Positions 7,939 to 15,991 of a DNA stretch of 21,842 nucleotides are shown here, one piece after another (within the stretch, counting starts at the first letter, position 1; the number at the start of each line of letters is the position of its first letter). Source of the DNA: SZUA-430 sp041477875 (GTDB lineage: Bacteria; Pseudomonadota; Alphaproteobacteria; Micropepsales; Micropepsaceae); assembly GCA_041477875.1 (NCBI GenBank), contig JBGOVA010000050.1, positions 1 through 21,842 on the forward strand. Reading direction: 5' to 3'. The notes under the pieces are model-generated. The model had not been told where the DNA came from, made no database searches, and saw only the letters and a list, made by a program, of their open reading frames with translations. The position numbers were made by a program, and so were the translations under genes.

Positions 7939-9567
7939 ATGCTGCAGTATCAAACTTGGAAGATGGTCGTCGTTCTCGGGATTTGTTTCCTGGGGCTGAT
8001 CACGGCCGCGCCGAACCTCTATCCGCAGTTGTGGCGCACCTGGCTCGGCCAACACGCATCGATCATCCCGCATAGGCCCATCACTCTGGGACTCGATCTT
8101 CAGGGCGGCGTCTATGTTCTGTTCGAGGCAGAGATCGAAGTCGCGGTGAAAGACCGGCTGCAAAACCTGCTCGACGAAATACGCAAGGGCCTGCGTAAGC
8201 AGAACATCACCTATAGCGGGCTTGCGCTACAGGGCGACAGCGTTAACGTGAAGGTCCTCGATCTCGACAAGCTCGAGGCGGCACGAACGTTCCTGAAGGG
8301 TCAGGCCTCGCCGGCCGGTGCCGGCATCTCGGGTGTGGGCGCGACGGACTACGACGTCAGGGTCGCGGACGACGGCACGGCTTCGCTCACGATGACCTCC
8401 GCGGGGCGCGAGCAAATCCGCTCCAACGCGATGGCCCAATCGGTCGAGACGTTGCGCAAGCGCATCGATCCGGAAGGCACCAGGGAAGTCACGATCCAGC
8501 CGCAAGGCGAACGGCGCATTATCGTGCAAGTGCCGGGCGAGACCGACCCCGCGAAGATCATCAAATCGGGAAGCACCGCGGCGAAATTGACCTTCCACAT
8601 GGTCGACGAGAGCGTGTCGCCGCAGGACATTGAAGCGAACCACATTCCGCCCGGATCCAAGCTGTTGAAGGAAAAGCGCGGTCGCGGCCCGAACGCCCAA
8701 GACTATCCCATCGTCATCAAAGAGCGCGCCGTCATTACCGGCGACATGCTGGAAAAAGCGCAAGGCGCGTTCGATTCACAGACCCATCTGCCCATCATCA
8801 CGTTCAAATTCAACGCGCAGGGCGCGCGGCGCTTCGCCGACATCACGCGCAACAATGTCGGGCGGCGATTTGCGGCGGTGCTCGACGGCAAGGTGATCAC
8901 GGCGCCATCGATCCGCTCGCCGATTTTGGGCGGGACCGGGCAGATCGAGGGCGACTTCACGATCGAAGAGGCGAACGAAACCTCCGTCCTGTTGAACTCA
9001 GGCGCGTTGTACGTACCGCTGAAGGCGGTGGAGCAACGGACCGTGGGCGCGGAGCTCGGCGAGGATTCGATCGTCGCCGGTCAGTATTCGGCGCTGGGCG
9101 GCCTGATCCTGGTGGTCGCATTCATGTTGTTCAACTATCGCCTTTTCGGCGTGTTCGCGAATCTTGCGCTGCTTGCAAACCTCATCATCTTGCTCGGACT
9201 GATGACGATTGCGGGTGCGACGCTGACGCTGCCGGGTGTCGCGGCATTCGTCCTCACCATGGGCATGGCGGTCGACGCCAACGTTTTGATCTACGAACGC
9301 ATCAAGGAGGAAGCCCGAAACGGGAAGTCGCTGATGGCGTCCATCGATTCCGGGTTCGAACGCGCCATGGCGACGATCACCGACGCGAACGCCACCCACG
9401 CGCTTGCCGGCTTGATCCTGCTCGAAGTCGGCTCGGGGCCGGTGAGAGGGTTCGCCGTCGCGTTCTTCCTCGGCATCTTGACCTCGTTCTTCACGGCGAT
9501 TTTCGTGACACGGTTACAAGTTATATTGTGGCTGCGCGGCCATCGGTCCGCGAAGCTTGCAATGTGA
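7939..9567 (+). CDS. secD: Protein translocase subunit SecD
   Basis: A 542-residue inner-membrane protein that uses the proton gradient to assist late steps of Sec export. The first membrane helix is at about residues 8–26, followed by the periplasmic P1 region, which begins with the conserved GLDLQGGVYVLFE block (about 52–64). The C-terminal half has the remaining helices of the RND-like domain, including the D4-type motif GMAVDANVLIYERIKEEARN and the late GPVRGFAVAFFLG block. The length corresponds to SecD alone, not a SecDF fusion. No secF follows: the next gene, 122 bases downstream, is an unrelated membrane protein. Confidence 0.96.
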   Translation: MLQYQTWKMVVVLGICFLGLITAAPNLYPQLWRTWLGQHASIIPHRPITLGLDLQGGVYVLFEAEIEVAVKDRLQNLLDEIRKGLRKQNITYSGLALQGDSVNVKVLDLDKLEAARTFLKGQASPAGAGISGVGATDYDVRVADDGTASLTMTSAGREQIRSNAMAQSVETLRKRIDPEGTREVTIQPQGERRIIVQVPGETDPAKIIKSGSTAAKLTFHMVDESVSPQDIEANHIPPGSKLLKEKRGRGPNAQDYPIVIKERAVITGDMLEKAQGAFDSQTHLPIITFKFNAQGARRFADITRNNVGRRFAAVLDGKVITAPSIRSPILGGTGQIEGDFTIEEANETSVLLNSGALYVPLKAVEQRTVGAELGEDSIVAGQYSALGGLILVVAFMLFNYRLFGVFANLALLANLIILLGLMTIAGATLTLPGVAAFVLTMGMAVDANVLIYERIKEEARNGKSLMASIDSGFERAMATITDANATHALAGLILLEVGSGPVRGFAVAFFLGILTSFFTAIFVTRLQVILWLRGHRSAKLAM

Positions 9568-9689
9568 GGGTTCCCAAGCCCCTGAATGGATTGAGGTTTT
9601 TACGAATTCGGGGATCGATTCAAGCGGGCGCGTCTTGTAATCTCCGCCCATCCGGCAACTGAGTCGGCATTTGAGGGGAGAACGCGGTC

Positions 9690-10331
9690 ATGGCGGCGCT
9701 ACTGACCAATTTGCGGAATACGGTGATCGCGGGCTTCGTCCTGGCGCTCGTCGTCTTCGCCATTTTCATCTTTGTGGGCGGTTATTCGCTGTCGGCCATG
9801 GTCGGCGGGCAGTTGTTTTGGATGTTCGTGATCCGCTGGCTGCACGTGCTGTTCGGCATTCTGTGGATCGGCCTGCTCTACTACTTCAACTTCGTGCAGA
9901 TCCCGATGATGCCGAAGATTCCGGACGACCAGAAGCCCGCGGTCTCCAAGTTCATCGCGCCGGAGGCGCTGTGGTATTTCCGCTGGGCGGCGATGGGCAC
10001 GATCGTCATGGGGCTGATCCTGGCGGCGTTGAACGGCTTCCTTCTCGATGCGATCACGCTCGGTGCGACGCAAGGCTTCGTGGCGCCTTCGACCACGTTG
10101 ATCGGCATCGGTATGTGGCTGGGCACCATCATGTGGTTCAACGTTTGGTTCGTGATCTGGCCGAACCAGCAGCGCGCCATCAACATCGACAACAAGTTCC
10201 CGGACTTGAGCAAGGATCAGCGCGCGGCCGCCGGGCGTGCGGCGATGCTGTTCTCGCGGACGAACGTGATGCTCTCGATCCCGATGCTGTTTTGCATGGT
10301 CGGCGGCGGGCTCAACGCCAATCTCGGCTGA
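9690..10331 (+). CDS. PuuD-like (urate oxidase N-terminal domain) integral membrane protein
   Basis: A 213-residue membrane protein with about four or five hydrophobic helices (roughly 11–31, 41–70, 95–117, 132–156 and 184–206). The stretch WLHVLFGILWIGLLYYFNF and the later WFNVWFVIWPNQQRAI match the N-terminal membrane domain of PuuD-type urate hydroxylases. The C-terminal cytochrome c domain of full PuuD is absent (no CxxCH), so a urate-oxidising role should not be assumed. Histidines such as the one in WLHVLFG may bind haem, but that is inference. A strong GAGGGGAG lies about 12 bases before the ATG. It sits between secD and the NDUFAF6-like gene, where secF is usually found. Confidence 0.75.
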   Translation: MAALLTNLRNTVIAGFVLALVVFAIFIFVGGYSLSAMVGGQLFWMFVIRWLHVLFGILWIGLLYYFNFVQIPMMPKIPDDQKPAVSKFIAPEALWYFRWAAMGTIVMGLILAALNGFLLDAITLGATQGFVAPSTTLIGIGMWLGTIMWFNVWFVIWPNQQRAINIDNKFPDLSKDQRAAAGRAAMLFSRTNVMLSIPMLFCMVGGGLNANLG

Positions 10332-10399
10332 GCCCGACAGTTCTCTTTGTGGGCAGGGGCTGCGAACGAAGCGCGGCCCCTTTGCTTTTGGACCGAGCG

Positions 10400-11233
10400 A
10401 TGGACGATACGGCGTCGGAGCTTGACGATCTTGTCGCGCGGGTCGATCCGGATCGCTATGTGGCGGCACTGTTTGCGCCCGCCGAGCGGCGGCGAGGGCT
10501 GATCGCGCTTTACGCGTTCGACCATGAAGTGGCGCGCATCGCCGAGGTCGTGCACGAGCCCATGGTCGGCCATATCCGCCTGGCCTGGTGGCGCCAGCAG
10601 ATCGACGCAATCTACTCGGGCGGCGCGCTTCATGCGCCGACCGCGCGCGCCTTGGCCGAGACGGTGCGCGCGCACGGATTGCCGCGTGAGCTTCTCGATC
10701 GCTATGTCGATGCCCGCGCCTGCGACGTGGAGGGGGCGCCGTTCGACGACGAGGGCACGCTGGAGCGTCACGCGCTGGCCGTCTCGGCGGGGATGGCGCA
10801 ACTTGCCGCGCGGGTGCTGGGCGCGGAGGCGCGCGCGGACGACGCGGCGCGCTATGCGGGTATAGCGTTGGCCTACGCCGGGCATCTCGATGCACTCGCA
10901 CGGGATGCACAACGCCGGCATTGCCGCCTGCCAATACAGTGGCTGCGGGAGGCGGGTCTTGGCGCCGAGGATGTGTTTGCCGGTCGGATGACGCCGGCGC
11001 TGAAAGGCGTTCTCGTGCGGATGGCGGGAGCCGCTCAGGCGGCGCTTGGCAAATTGCGCGCTCACGCTTTCCCGATGAGCGCCACGCCGGCGCTCGCGGC
11101 CGCCACGCTTTCGCGCGTCAGCATCAGACGGGTTCGCGGCCCGAACTTCGATCCGTTTCGGGCCGCACAACCGATGGCGCAATGGCAGCGCGTCGCGCGC
11201 ATCGCGCTCGCCAATCTGACGTGGCGAATCTAG
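10400..11233 (+). CDS. Squalene/phytoene synthase family protein, NDUFAF6-like
   Basis: About 277 residues of the trans-isoprenyl synthase fold. Characteristic blocks are LFAPAERRRGLIALYAFDHEVARI (its middle near residue 36), EPMVGHIRLAWWRQQIDAIY and IDARACD-like RYVDARACDVEG. The aspartate-rich motifs of true squalene or phytoene synthases are reduced: the first region has D41 but no full DxxxD, and the second reads LDALARD. This pattern resembles NDUFAF6, a complex I assembly factor in mitochondria, rather than a carotenoid enzyme. I chose ATG 10400; an in-frame TTG at 10388 is possible. The 3' end overlaps the convergent small gene by four bases. Confidence 0.75.
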   Translation: MDDTASELDDLVARVDPDRYVAALFAPAERRRGLIALYAFDHEVARIAEVVHEPMVGHIRLAWWRQQIDAIYSGGALHAPTARALAETVRAHGLPRELLDRYVDARACDVEGAPFDDEGTLERHALAVSAGMAQLAARVLGAEARADDAARYAGIALAYAGHLDALARDAQRRHCRLPIQWLREAGLGAEDVFAGRMTPALKGVLVRMAGAAQAALGKLRAHAFPMSATPALAAATLSRVSIRRVRGPNFDPFRAAQPMAQWQRVARIALANLTWRI

Positions 11234-11550
11234 TTCTTGAGCGCCGGGGCCGCTTCGTAGTTGACGGCGATCGCCTGCAGGGCCGCAATCTCGTTTGGGA
11301 AGACGCGGTCGAGCTTCACGAAGTCGGCGCTGCGCGCGCCGCGGCGCGTTGGTTTCAGGACCGATGCTTCCAGGCCGTCGCGGGCGCGGGTGATGAGGCC
11401 GGCGTCGCGCCAATCTTCCTCCGATACGGTGATCTCACCTGCGCGATGCGCGAGATGCGTCTTCACGGGCACCCGGTCGCCCATCTCGGCATCGTCGAGC
11501 ACGAACTCGCGATACGTACCGTTACCTTCATGCTTCGAGCAGATGATCAT
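11230..11550 (-). CDS. Hypothetical 106-residue protein downstream of nrdJ
   Basis: I do not recognise this protein. It starts MIICSKHEGNGTYREF after an AGAGGG ribosome-binding site 7 bases upstream and ends at 11230. It is soluble by composition, with a single cysteine near the N-terminus, a charged middle and no membrane segment, signal peptide or obvious repeat. It lies on the same strand as nrdJ, 118 bases downstream, and is convergent with the NDUFAF6-like gene (4-base overlap of ends). The good ribosome-binding site, intact frame and protein-like composition support a real gene. A function related to nucleotide reduction would be pure guesswork from position. Confidence 0.65.
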   Translation of the reverse strand: MIICSKHEGNGTYREFVLDDAEMGDRVPVKTHLAHRAGEITVSEEDWRDAGLITRARDGLEASVLKPTRRGARSADFVKLDRVFPNEIAALQAIAVNYEAAPALKN

Positions 11551-11575
11551 AACGTCCCTCTTTCGTTGTCCCCGC

Positions 11576-11611
11576 CCGCGAGAGCCGGAGTCTTCCGGCT
11601 CTCGCGGTTTT
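11576..11611 (+). terminator. Strong rho-independent terminator-like hairpin, plus-strand orientation
   Basis: A perfect 14-base-pair stem (11576–11589 with 11594–11607) closes a GTCT loop and is followed on the plus strand by TTTT at 11608–11611. On the minus strand the stem is preceded by AAAA and followed by a GC-rich stretch, so it does not look like an intrinsic terminator for nrdJ. As read, it would stop plus-strand transcripts running on from the NDUFAF6-like gene, after passing antisense through the 106-codon gene. Confidence 0.75.
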
Positions 11612-11668
11612 CATCCTTCACGTCGCGCTTTCGGTCGAACTCCCCAGTCCGTCCGCAAGCGTCATTCT

Positions 11669-14600
11669 TCAGCTGCAACCCGTCGTCGTTCCGCAGGTGT
11701 CGCACTTCATGCACGTCCCGTTTCTGACGAGCGTGAAATTGCCGCAATTGCCGCAGGCATCGCCTTCGTAGCCTTTGATGCGCGCCTCAGCGACTTTCCG
11801 CGCGCGCAGCGCCGTCGAGGAGATCGAGACTTCGCGCTCGACGATCTCGATCGTTTGCGCGACCGGATTGCCCGCGACGCGGCGCACCTGTGTTTCCAAC
11901 GCGATCTCACTTGTCGCGGCGCGCGCCGTCGCGAGCATCGTCGGTTCGTTGCGAACCACCGCCGCTTGACCGCCGTCGAAGACCACGAGCTGTTGCGGGA
12001 TCTGGCCACGAACGAGGCCGGACGAGACGATGCGTGCCGGATTCTGCGCGGGTGGCGTCGGGCGCTTACCTTCACCGTCGCCGCCGCCGATTTCGGAGTC
12101 GCCAGGCACGACGTGCGCGAGGTCGTGGCGACCCAGATACGACACGCCGAGTTCGCGGAAGATGTAGTCGATGATCGACGTCGCATTCTTGATCGAGTCG
12201 TTGCCTGTGACCATGCCGGCGGGCTCGAAGCGCGTGAAGGTGAATGCCTCCACGAACTCATCCAGCGGTACGCCGTATTGCAGGCCGATCGAGATCGCGA
12301 TGGCGAAATTGTTCATCAGGCTGCGGAAGGCCGCACCTTCCTTGTGCATGTCGATGAAGATTTCGCCGATGCGGCCGTCATCGTACTCGCCGGTGCGCAG
12401 ATAGACTTTGTGTCCGCCGACCGTTGCCTTCTGCGTGTAGCCCTTGCGGCGGTGCGGCAGCTTCTCGCGGTCGCGCTTGGTGATTTCGATGATGCGCTCG
12501 ACCACGCGCTCGGCCATCGCCTGCGCGCGGGCGCCTTGCGGCATCTCGGCGAGCTGTTCTTGCAAGTCGTCTTCGTCGTCCTCGCCGGCGAGGATGCTCG
12601 AGGCGAGGGGCTGTGAGAGCTTCGAGCCGTCGCGGTAGAGCGCGTTGGCTTTGAGCGCGAGCTTCCATGACTTCATGTACGCGTCGGCGCAATCCTGCAC
12701 GGTCGCCGCGTTCGGCATGTTGATGGTCTTGGAGATCGCGCCCGAGATGAATGGTTGCGCGGCCGCCAGCATCAGGATGTGGCTGTCGACGGACAGCGCG
12801 CGCTTGCCGAGCTTGCCGCACGGGTTGGCGCAATCGAAGACGGGCAGGTGCTCGTCCTTCAGGTGCGGGGCGCTTTCGAGGGTCATCGCGCCGCAGCAGT
12901 AGATGTTGGCGGCGTCGATCTCGGCCCTCGTGAAGCCGATTTCCTGCAACAGGTTGAAGTCGGGCGCGTCGAGGCGTTCCGGCGCGAGGCCCAGCGTCTT
13001 GGTGCAGAACTCTTCACCGAGGGTCCAACGGTTGAAGACGAAGCTGATGTCGAAGGCGGTCGCGAGCGAGGCTTCGATGGCGTCGAGCTGCTTATCGGCG
13101 AAGCCTTTGAGCTTCAACCATTCGTGGTTGACGCCGGGCGCGCCTTTCAGCGTGCCGCGGCCGACGGCGTAGTTGATGATCGCTTCGGACTGCTCCGGGC
13201 GATAGCCGAGAGCGCGCAGCGCTTCGGGCACCGACTGGTTGATGATCTTGAAGTAGCCGCCGCCGGCGAGCTTCTTGAACTTCACGAGCGCGAAGTCGGG
13301 TTCGATGCCCGTCGTGTCGCAATCCATGACGAGGCCTATCGTGCCGGTCGGCGCGATGACCGTCGCTTGCGCGTTGCGATAGCCATAGAGCGCGCCTTGG
13401 GCGAGCGCTTCGTCCCACGAGCCGCGGGCGCGGTCGATCAAACCTTCGTAACCGGTCGCCGGCATTTCGACGGCGTTGAGCGGCACGGGTTTGATCGCGA
13501 GTTTTTCGTAGCCGTCGGTTGCGCCGTGCGCGGCGCGGCGATGGTTGCGGATGACGCGCAGCATGTGATCGGAGTTCTTCGCGTAACCCTTGAACGCGCC
13601 GAGTTCACGCGCCATCGCGGCGGATGTGGCGTAGGAGGCGCCGGTCATGAGGGCGGCGAGCGCGCCCGCGACGGCGCGGCCTTGCTTGCTGTCGTAGGCG
13701 ATGCCCGACGACATCAAGAGGCCGCCGATGTTGGCGTAGCCGAGGCCCAGCGTGCGGTACTCGTAGGAGAGTTGCGCGATCTCCTTCGACGGGAACTGCG
13801 CCATCATCACCGAAATTTCGAGGACGATGGTCCACAAGCGAACTGCGTGCTCATACGCGGCGACGTCGAAGGCCTTGCGGCCGTCGGGCAGGTCTTTGCG
13901 GAAGGCGAGCAGGTTCAGCGACGCGAGGTTGCAGGCCGTGTCGTCGAGGAACATGTATTCCGAGCAAGGATTGCTGGCGCGGATCGGGCCTGACGCAGGG
14001 CAGGTATGCCAGTCGTTGATCGTCGTGTGGTACTGCAGGCCCGGGTCGGCGCACTGCCAGGCGGCTTCGGCGATCTTCTCCCACAGGCCGCGCGCCTTGA
14101 CCGTCTTGTGGAGCTTGCCATCGGTGCGGCGCGTCAGCTTCCAATCGGCGTCGGTTTCGACCCCGCGCAGGAAATCATCCGTCACGCGGACCGTGTTGTT
14201 CGAGTTCTGGCCGGAGACGGTGTAGTAGGCCTCGCCGTCCCAGTCGGTGTCGTAGACGGGGATTTCGATCGAGTCGAAACCTTGGCGGGCGAATTGGATC
14301 GCGCGCTGAATGGCATTGTCTTGGATGGCCGCTTTGCGCGCCGCTTTGATTTCGCGCTTCAGGGCTGGGTTCTGCAGCGGGTCGAAGCAGGCCTCGCCGT
14401 CGGCACTGCAGTTCACGCAGGCCTTGATGATCAGATTCAGGTGCTTGTTAAGGAGTTTCGAGCCGGCGACGAGGGCCGCCACCTTCTGCTCTTCGATGAC
14501 CTTCCAATCGATGAAGTTCTCGATGTCGGGGTGGTCGGCGTCGACGATGACCATCTTGGCCGCGCGCCGCGTTGTGCCGCCCGACTTGATGGCGCCTGCC

Positions 14601-15391
14601 GCGCGGTCGCCGATCTTGAGGAAGCTCATCAAGCCCGACGACTTGCCGCCGCCCGAGAGTTTCTCGCTGACGCCGCGAAGGGCCGAGAAGTTCGAGCCGG
14701 TGCCCGAGCCGTATTTGAAGAGGCGCGCTTCACGAACCCACAGATCCATGATGCCGCCTTCGTTCACGAGATCGTCCTTGATCCCTTGAATGAAGCAGGC
14801 GTGCGGTTGCGGGTGCTCGTAGGCGCTCTCCGACTTGGTCAGTTCGCCGGTCCAGTGATCGACGAAATGGTGGCCTTGGGCAGGACCGTCGATGCCGTAG
14901 GCCCAATGCAAGCCGGTGTTGAACCACTGCGGGCTGTTGGGCGCGGCCATCTGGGCGGCGAGCATGTAGCGCATCTCGTCGAAGAAAGCGCTGGCGTCGC
15001 GCTCACCGTCGAAATAGCCGCCCTTCCAACCCCAGTAGGTCCATGTGCCAGCGAGGCGATCGAAGACTTGGCGCGCGCTCGTCTCGCCCACGGTCTTCGG
15101 CTGGCTGTCGAGCTTGGCGAGTTCGGCGTCGTCGGGCGCTTGGCGCCACAAGAATTCGGGAACGTTCGCTTCGGATACGGGCTTCAGGCGGGCGGCGATG
15201 CCGGCCTTGCGAAAGTACTTCTGCGCCAGGACGTCGGAGGCGACTTGCGACCACCGTTCGGGGACTTCGATATTGTCTTGCTTGAAGACGACCGAGCCGT
15301 CGGGATTTCGGATTTCGCTCGAGGTCGTGTGGAACGCTATGTTTTCGTATGCCGATTGCCCTTCAACGGTGAAGACGCGGTCAATGCGCAT
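11669..15391 (-). CDS. nrdJ: Vitamin B12-dependent ribonucleoside-diphosphate reductase (class II)
   Basis: A 1240-residue class II ribonucleotide reductase that makes deoxyribonucleotides using adenosylcobalamin, independent of oxygen. The N-terminus MRIDRVFTVEGQSAYENIAF is typical. Other blocks are PQWFNTGLHWAYGIDG, the KYGSGTGSNFSALRG region (about residue 222–236) and the catalytic NPCSE loop at residues 474–478, with the N, C and E expected of the family. The C-terminus has a cysteine cluster (CGNC...CMKCDTCG), used for metal binding or redox relay. Length is normal for alphaproteobacteria and I see no intein. The ribosome-binding site is AGAGGGG before the ATG at 15391. NrdR-box-like sites lie about 180–230 bases upstream. 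Confidence 0.96.
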   Translation of the reverse strand: MRIDRVFTVEGQSAYENIAFHTTSSEIRNPDGSVVFKQDNIEVPERWSQVASDVLAQKYFRKAGIAARLKPVSEANVPEFLWRQAPDDAELAKLDSQPKTVGETSARQVFDRLAGTWTYWGWKGGYFDGERDASAFFDEMRYMLAAQMAAPNSPQWFNTGLHWAYGIDGPAQGHHFVDHWTGELTKSESAYEHPQPHACFIQGIKDDLVNEGGIMDLWVREARLFKYGSGTGSNFSALRGVSEKLSGGGKSSGLMSFLKIGDRAAGAIKSGGTTRRAAKMVIVDADHPDIENFIDWKVIEEQKVAALVAGSKLLNKHLNLIIKACVNCSADGEACFDPLQNPALKREIKAARKAAIQDNAIQRAIQFARQGFDSIEIPVYDTDWDGEAYYTVSGQNSNNTVRVTDDFLRGVETDADWKLTRRTDGKLHKTVKARGLWEKIAEAAWQCADPGLQYHTTINDWHTCPASGPIRASNPCSEYMFLDDTACNLASLNLLAFRKDLPDGRKAFDVAAYEHAVRLWTIVLEISVMMAQFPSKEIAQLSYEYRTLGLGYANIGGLLMSSGIAYDSKQGRAVAGALAALMTGASYATSAAMARELGAFKGYAKNSDHMLRVIRNHRRAAHGATDGYEKLAIKPVPLNAVEMPATGYEGLIDRARGSWDEALAQGALYGYRNAQATVIAPTGTIGLVMDCDTTGIEPDFALVKFKKLAGGGYFKIINQSVPEALRALGYRPEQSEAIINYAVGRGTLKGAPGVNHEWLKLKGFADKQLDAIEASLATAFDISFVFNRWTLGEEFCTKTLGLAPERLDAPDFNLLQEIGFTRAEIDAANIYCCGAMTLESAPHLKDEHLPVFDCANPCGKLGKRALSVDSHILMLAAAQPFISGAISKTINMPNAATVQDCADAYMKSWKLALKANALYRDGSKLSQPLASSILAGEDDEDDLQEQLAEMPQGARAQAMAERVVERIIEITKRDREKLPHRRKGYTQKATVGGHKVYLRTGEYDDGRIGEIFIDMHKEGAAFRSLMNNFAIAISIGLQYGVPLDEFVEAFTFTRFEPAGMVTGNDSIKNATSIIDYIFRELGVSYLGRHDLAHVVPGDSEIGGGDGEGKRPTPPAQNPARIVSSGLVRGQIPQQLVVFDGGQAAVVRNEPTMLATARAATSEIALETQVRRVAGNPVAQTIEIVEREVSISSTALRARKVAEARIKGYEGDACGNCGNFTLVRNGTCMKCDTCGTTTGCS

Positions 15392-15546
15392 GTAGCAAGC
15401 CCCTCTTGGATAGCCCTGGTGATGACCAACAATTCCTGGTCGTCGCCGAGGCCGTTTGGGACTGTTCGCAGGGACCTTTCGCGCTTCACCTGAACCCCCG
15501 CGCTTGGTCCCGGAACGCCCGAAGTTCGGTGGCGATCAGGGACAGT

Positions 15547-15576
15547 TATCTAGTACCTAGATTTTGATCGCCGCAA
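15547..15576 (-). promoter_or_regulatory. Candidate nrdJ promoter
   Basis: On the minus strand, TTGCGG (15571–15576) and TAGATA (15547–15552) are separated by 18 bases. This gives an untranslated leader of about 150 bases. The −35 element overlaps the edge of the downstream NrdR-box-like site, as expected for repression. I found no cobalamin riboswitch B12 box in the leader. Confidence 0.4.
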
Positions 15577-15588
15577 TAGATTTTGTGT
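15573..15588 (-). promoter_or_regulatory. NrdR-box-like site, promoter-proximal
   Basis: The minus-strand 16-mer ACACAAAATCTATTGC matches the palindromic NrdR consensus, as I remember it, at about 11 of 16 positions. NrdR is the ATP/dATP-sensing repressor of ribonucleotide reductase genes. It lies exactly 32 bases from a second site, the usual three-helical-turn spacing of NrdR box pairs. Confidence 0.7.
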
Positions 15589-15604
15589 TAATCGCCGTTA
15601 GCAA

Positions 15605-15620
15605 ATACTAGATTTTGTGG
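15605..15620 (-). promoter_or_regulatory. NrdR-box-like site, promoter-distal
   Basis: The minus-strand 16-mer CCACAAAATCTAGTAT shares the core CACAAAATCTA with the proximal site 32 bases away and matches the NrdR consensus at about 11 of 16 positions. A third, weaker copy of the core (CAAAATCTAGG, around 15554–15569) lies 19 bases on the other side of the proximal site, between the candidate −35 and −10. Confidence 0.7.
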
Positions 15621-15991
15621 GTGGGAATGTGGGTCTTCTGTGGAAAGCGACTTCTGCGTCGCGCGGTCGTCGGACGCTTCCCAGACCTCGTTGCGAGGGC
15701 GTCACACCCGAGGGCGACAAGACCAATTTTTCACCACCCGCGGGCCGCTGGTTCCGGAGTCTCGTCCAACACCTTGGCGCAACTCACAGTTCCGGAGTTC
15801 GATGCGTTCGGCACGTCGGTTGGGCACGCGAATCAGTCTGTCATTGAAATGATGCACTGGCCGTGGCTTGTGGAAAACAGCCCTCGGATTGCATCGTCAA
15901 AAAGGCATAATGGGTGGGCAGGTTGCCGCCATGGTTGCGCTTCCGGCGCGTTCGCCGCTATCGGCTAGACGAAGAGTTTCTAGGAGAGTCC
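15621..15991 (+). other. Noncoding gap upstream of the M16 peptidase
   Basis: About 370 bases with no convincing gene or structured RNA. Several short open frames cross it, but they overlap each other in different frames and have no family resemblance or good ribosome-binding site. A 10-base direct repeat, GTTCCGGAGT, occurs at 15751–15760 and 15789–15798. I did not find a convincing −35/−10 pair for the peptidase gene. Confidence 0.5.
15751..15798. repeat. 10-base direct repeat GTTCCGGAGT
   Basis: Two identical copies, at 15751–15760 and 15789–15798, start 38 bases apart in the noncoding region upstream of the M16 peptidase. Each contains the palindrome TCCGGA. They could be regulator-binding sites for the downstream gene, or chance. 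Confidence 0.45.

Noticed and set aside
9591..9620. A promoter (TTGAGG followed 17 bases later by ATCGAT) between secD and the PuuD-like gene
   Set aside because: The −10 match is poor and no better candidate was found in the gap.
14006..15493. A 495-codon plus-strand open frame opposite nrdJ
   Set aside because: It is the antisense shadow of conserved nrdJ codons and shows no family features.
15392..15546. A cobalamin riboswitch in the nrdJ leader
   Set aside because: I looked for the conserved B12-box sequence on the minus strand and found none; the leader has only a small hairpin around 15424–15441.
15587..15602. A CtrA-like site (TTAA...TTAG) upstream of nrdJ
   Set aside because: The spacing is six bases instead of seven and the second half is incomplete, so it is not better than chance.
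15615..15968. Small open frames (70 to 117 codons) in the gap before the M16 peptidase
   Set aside because: They overlap in different frames, lack good ribosome-binding sites and have no family-like sequence.
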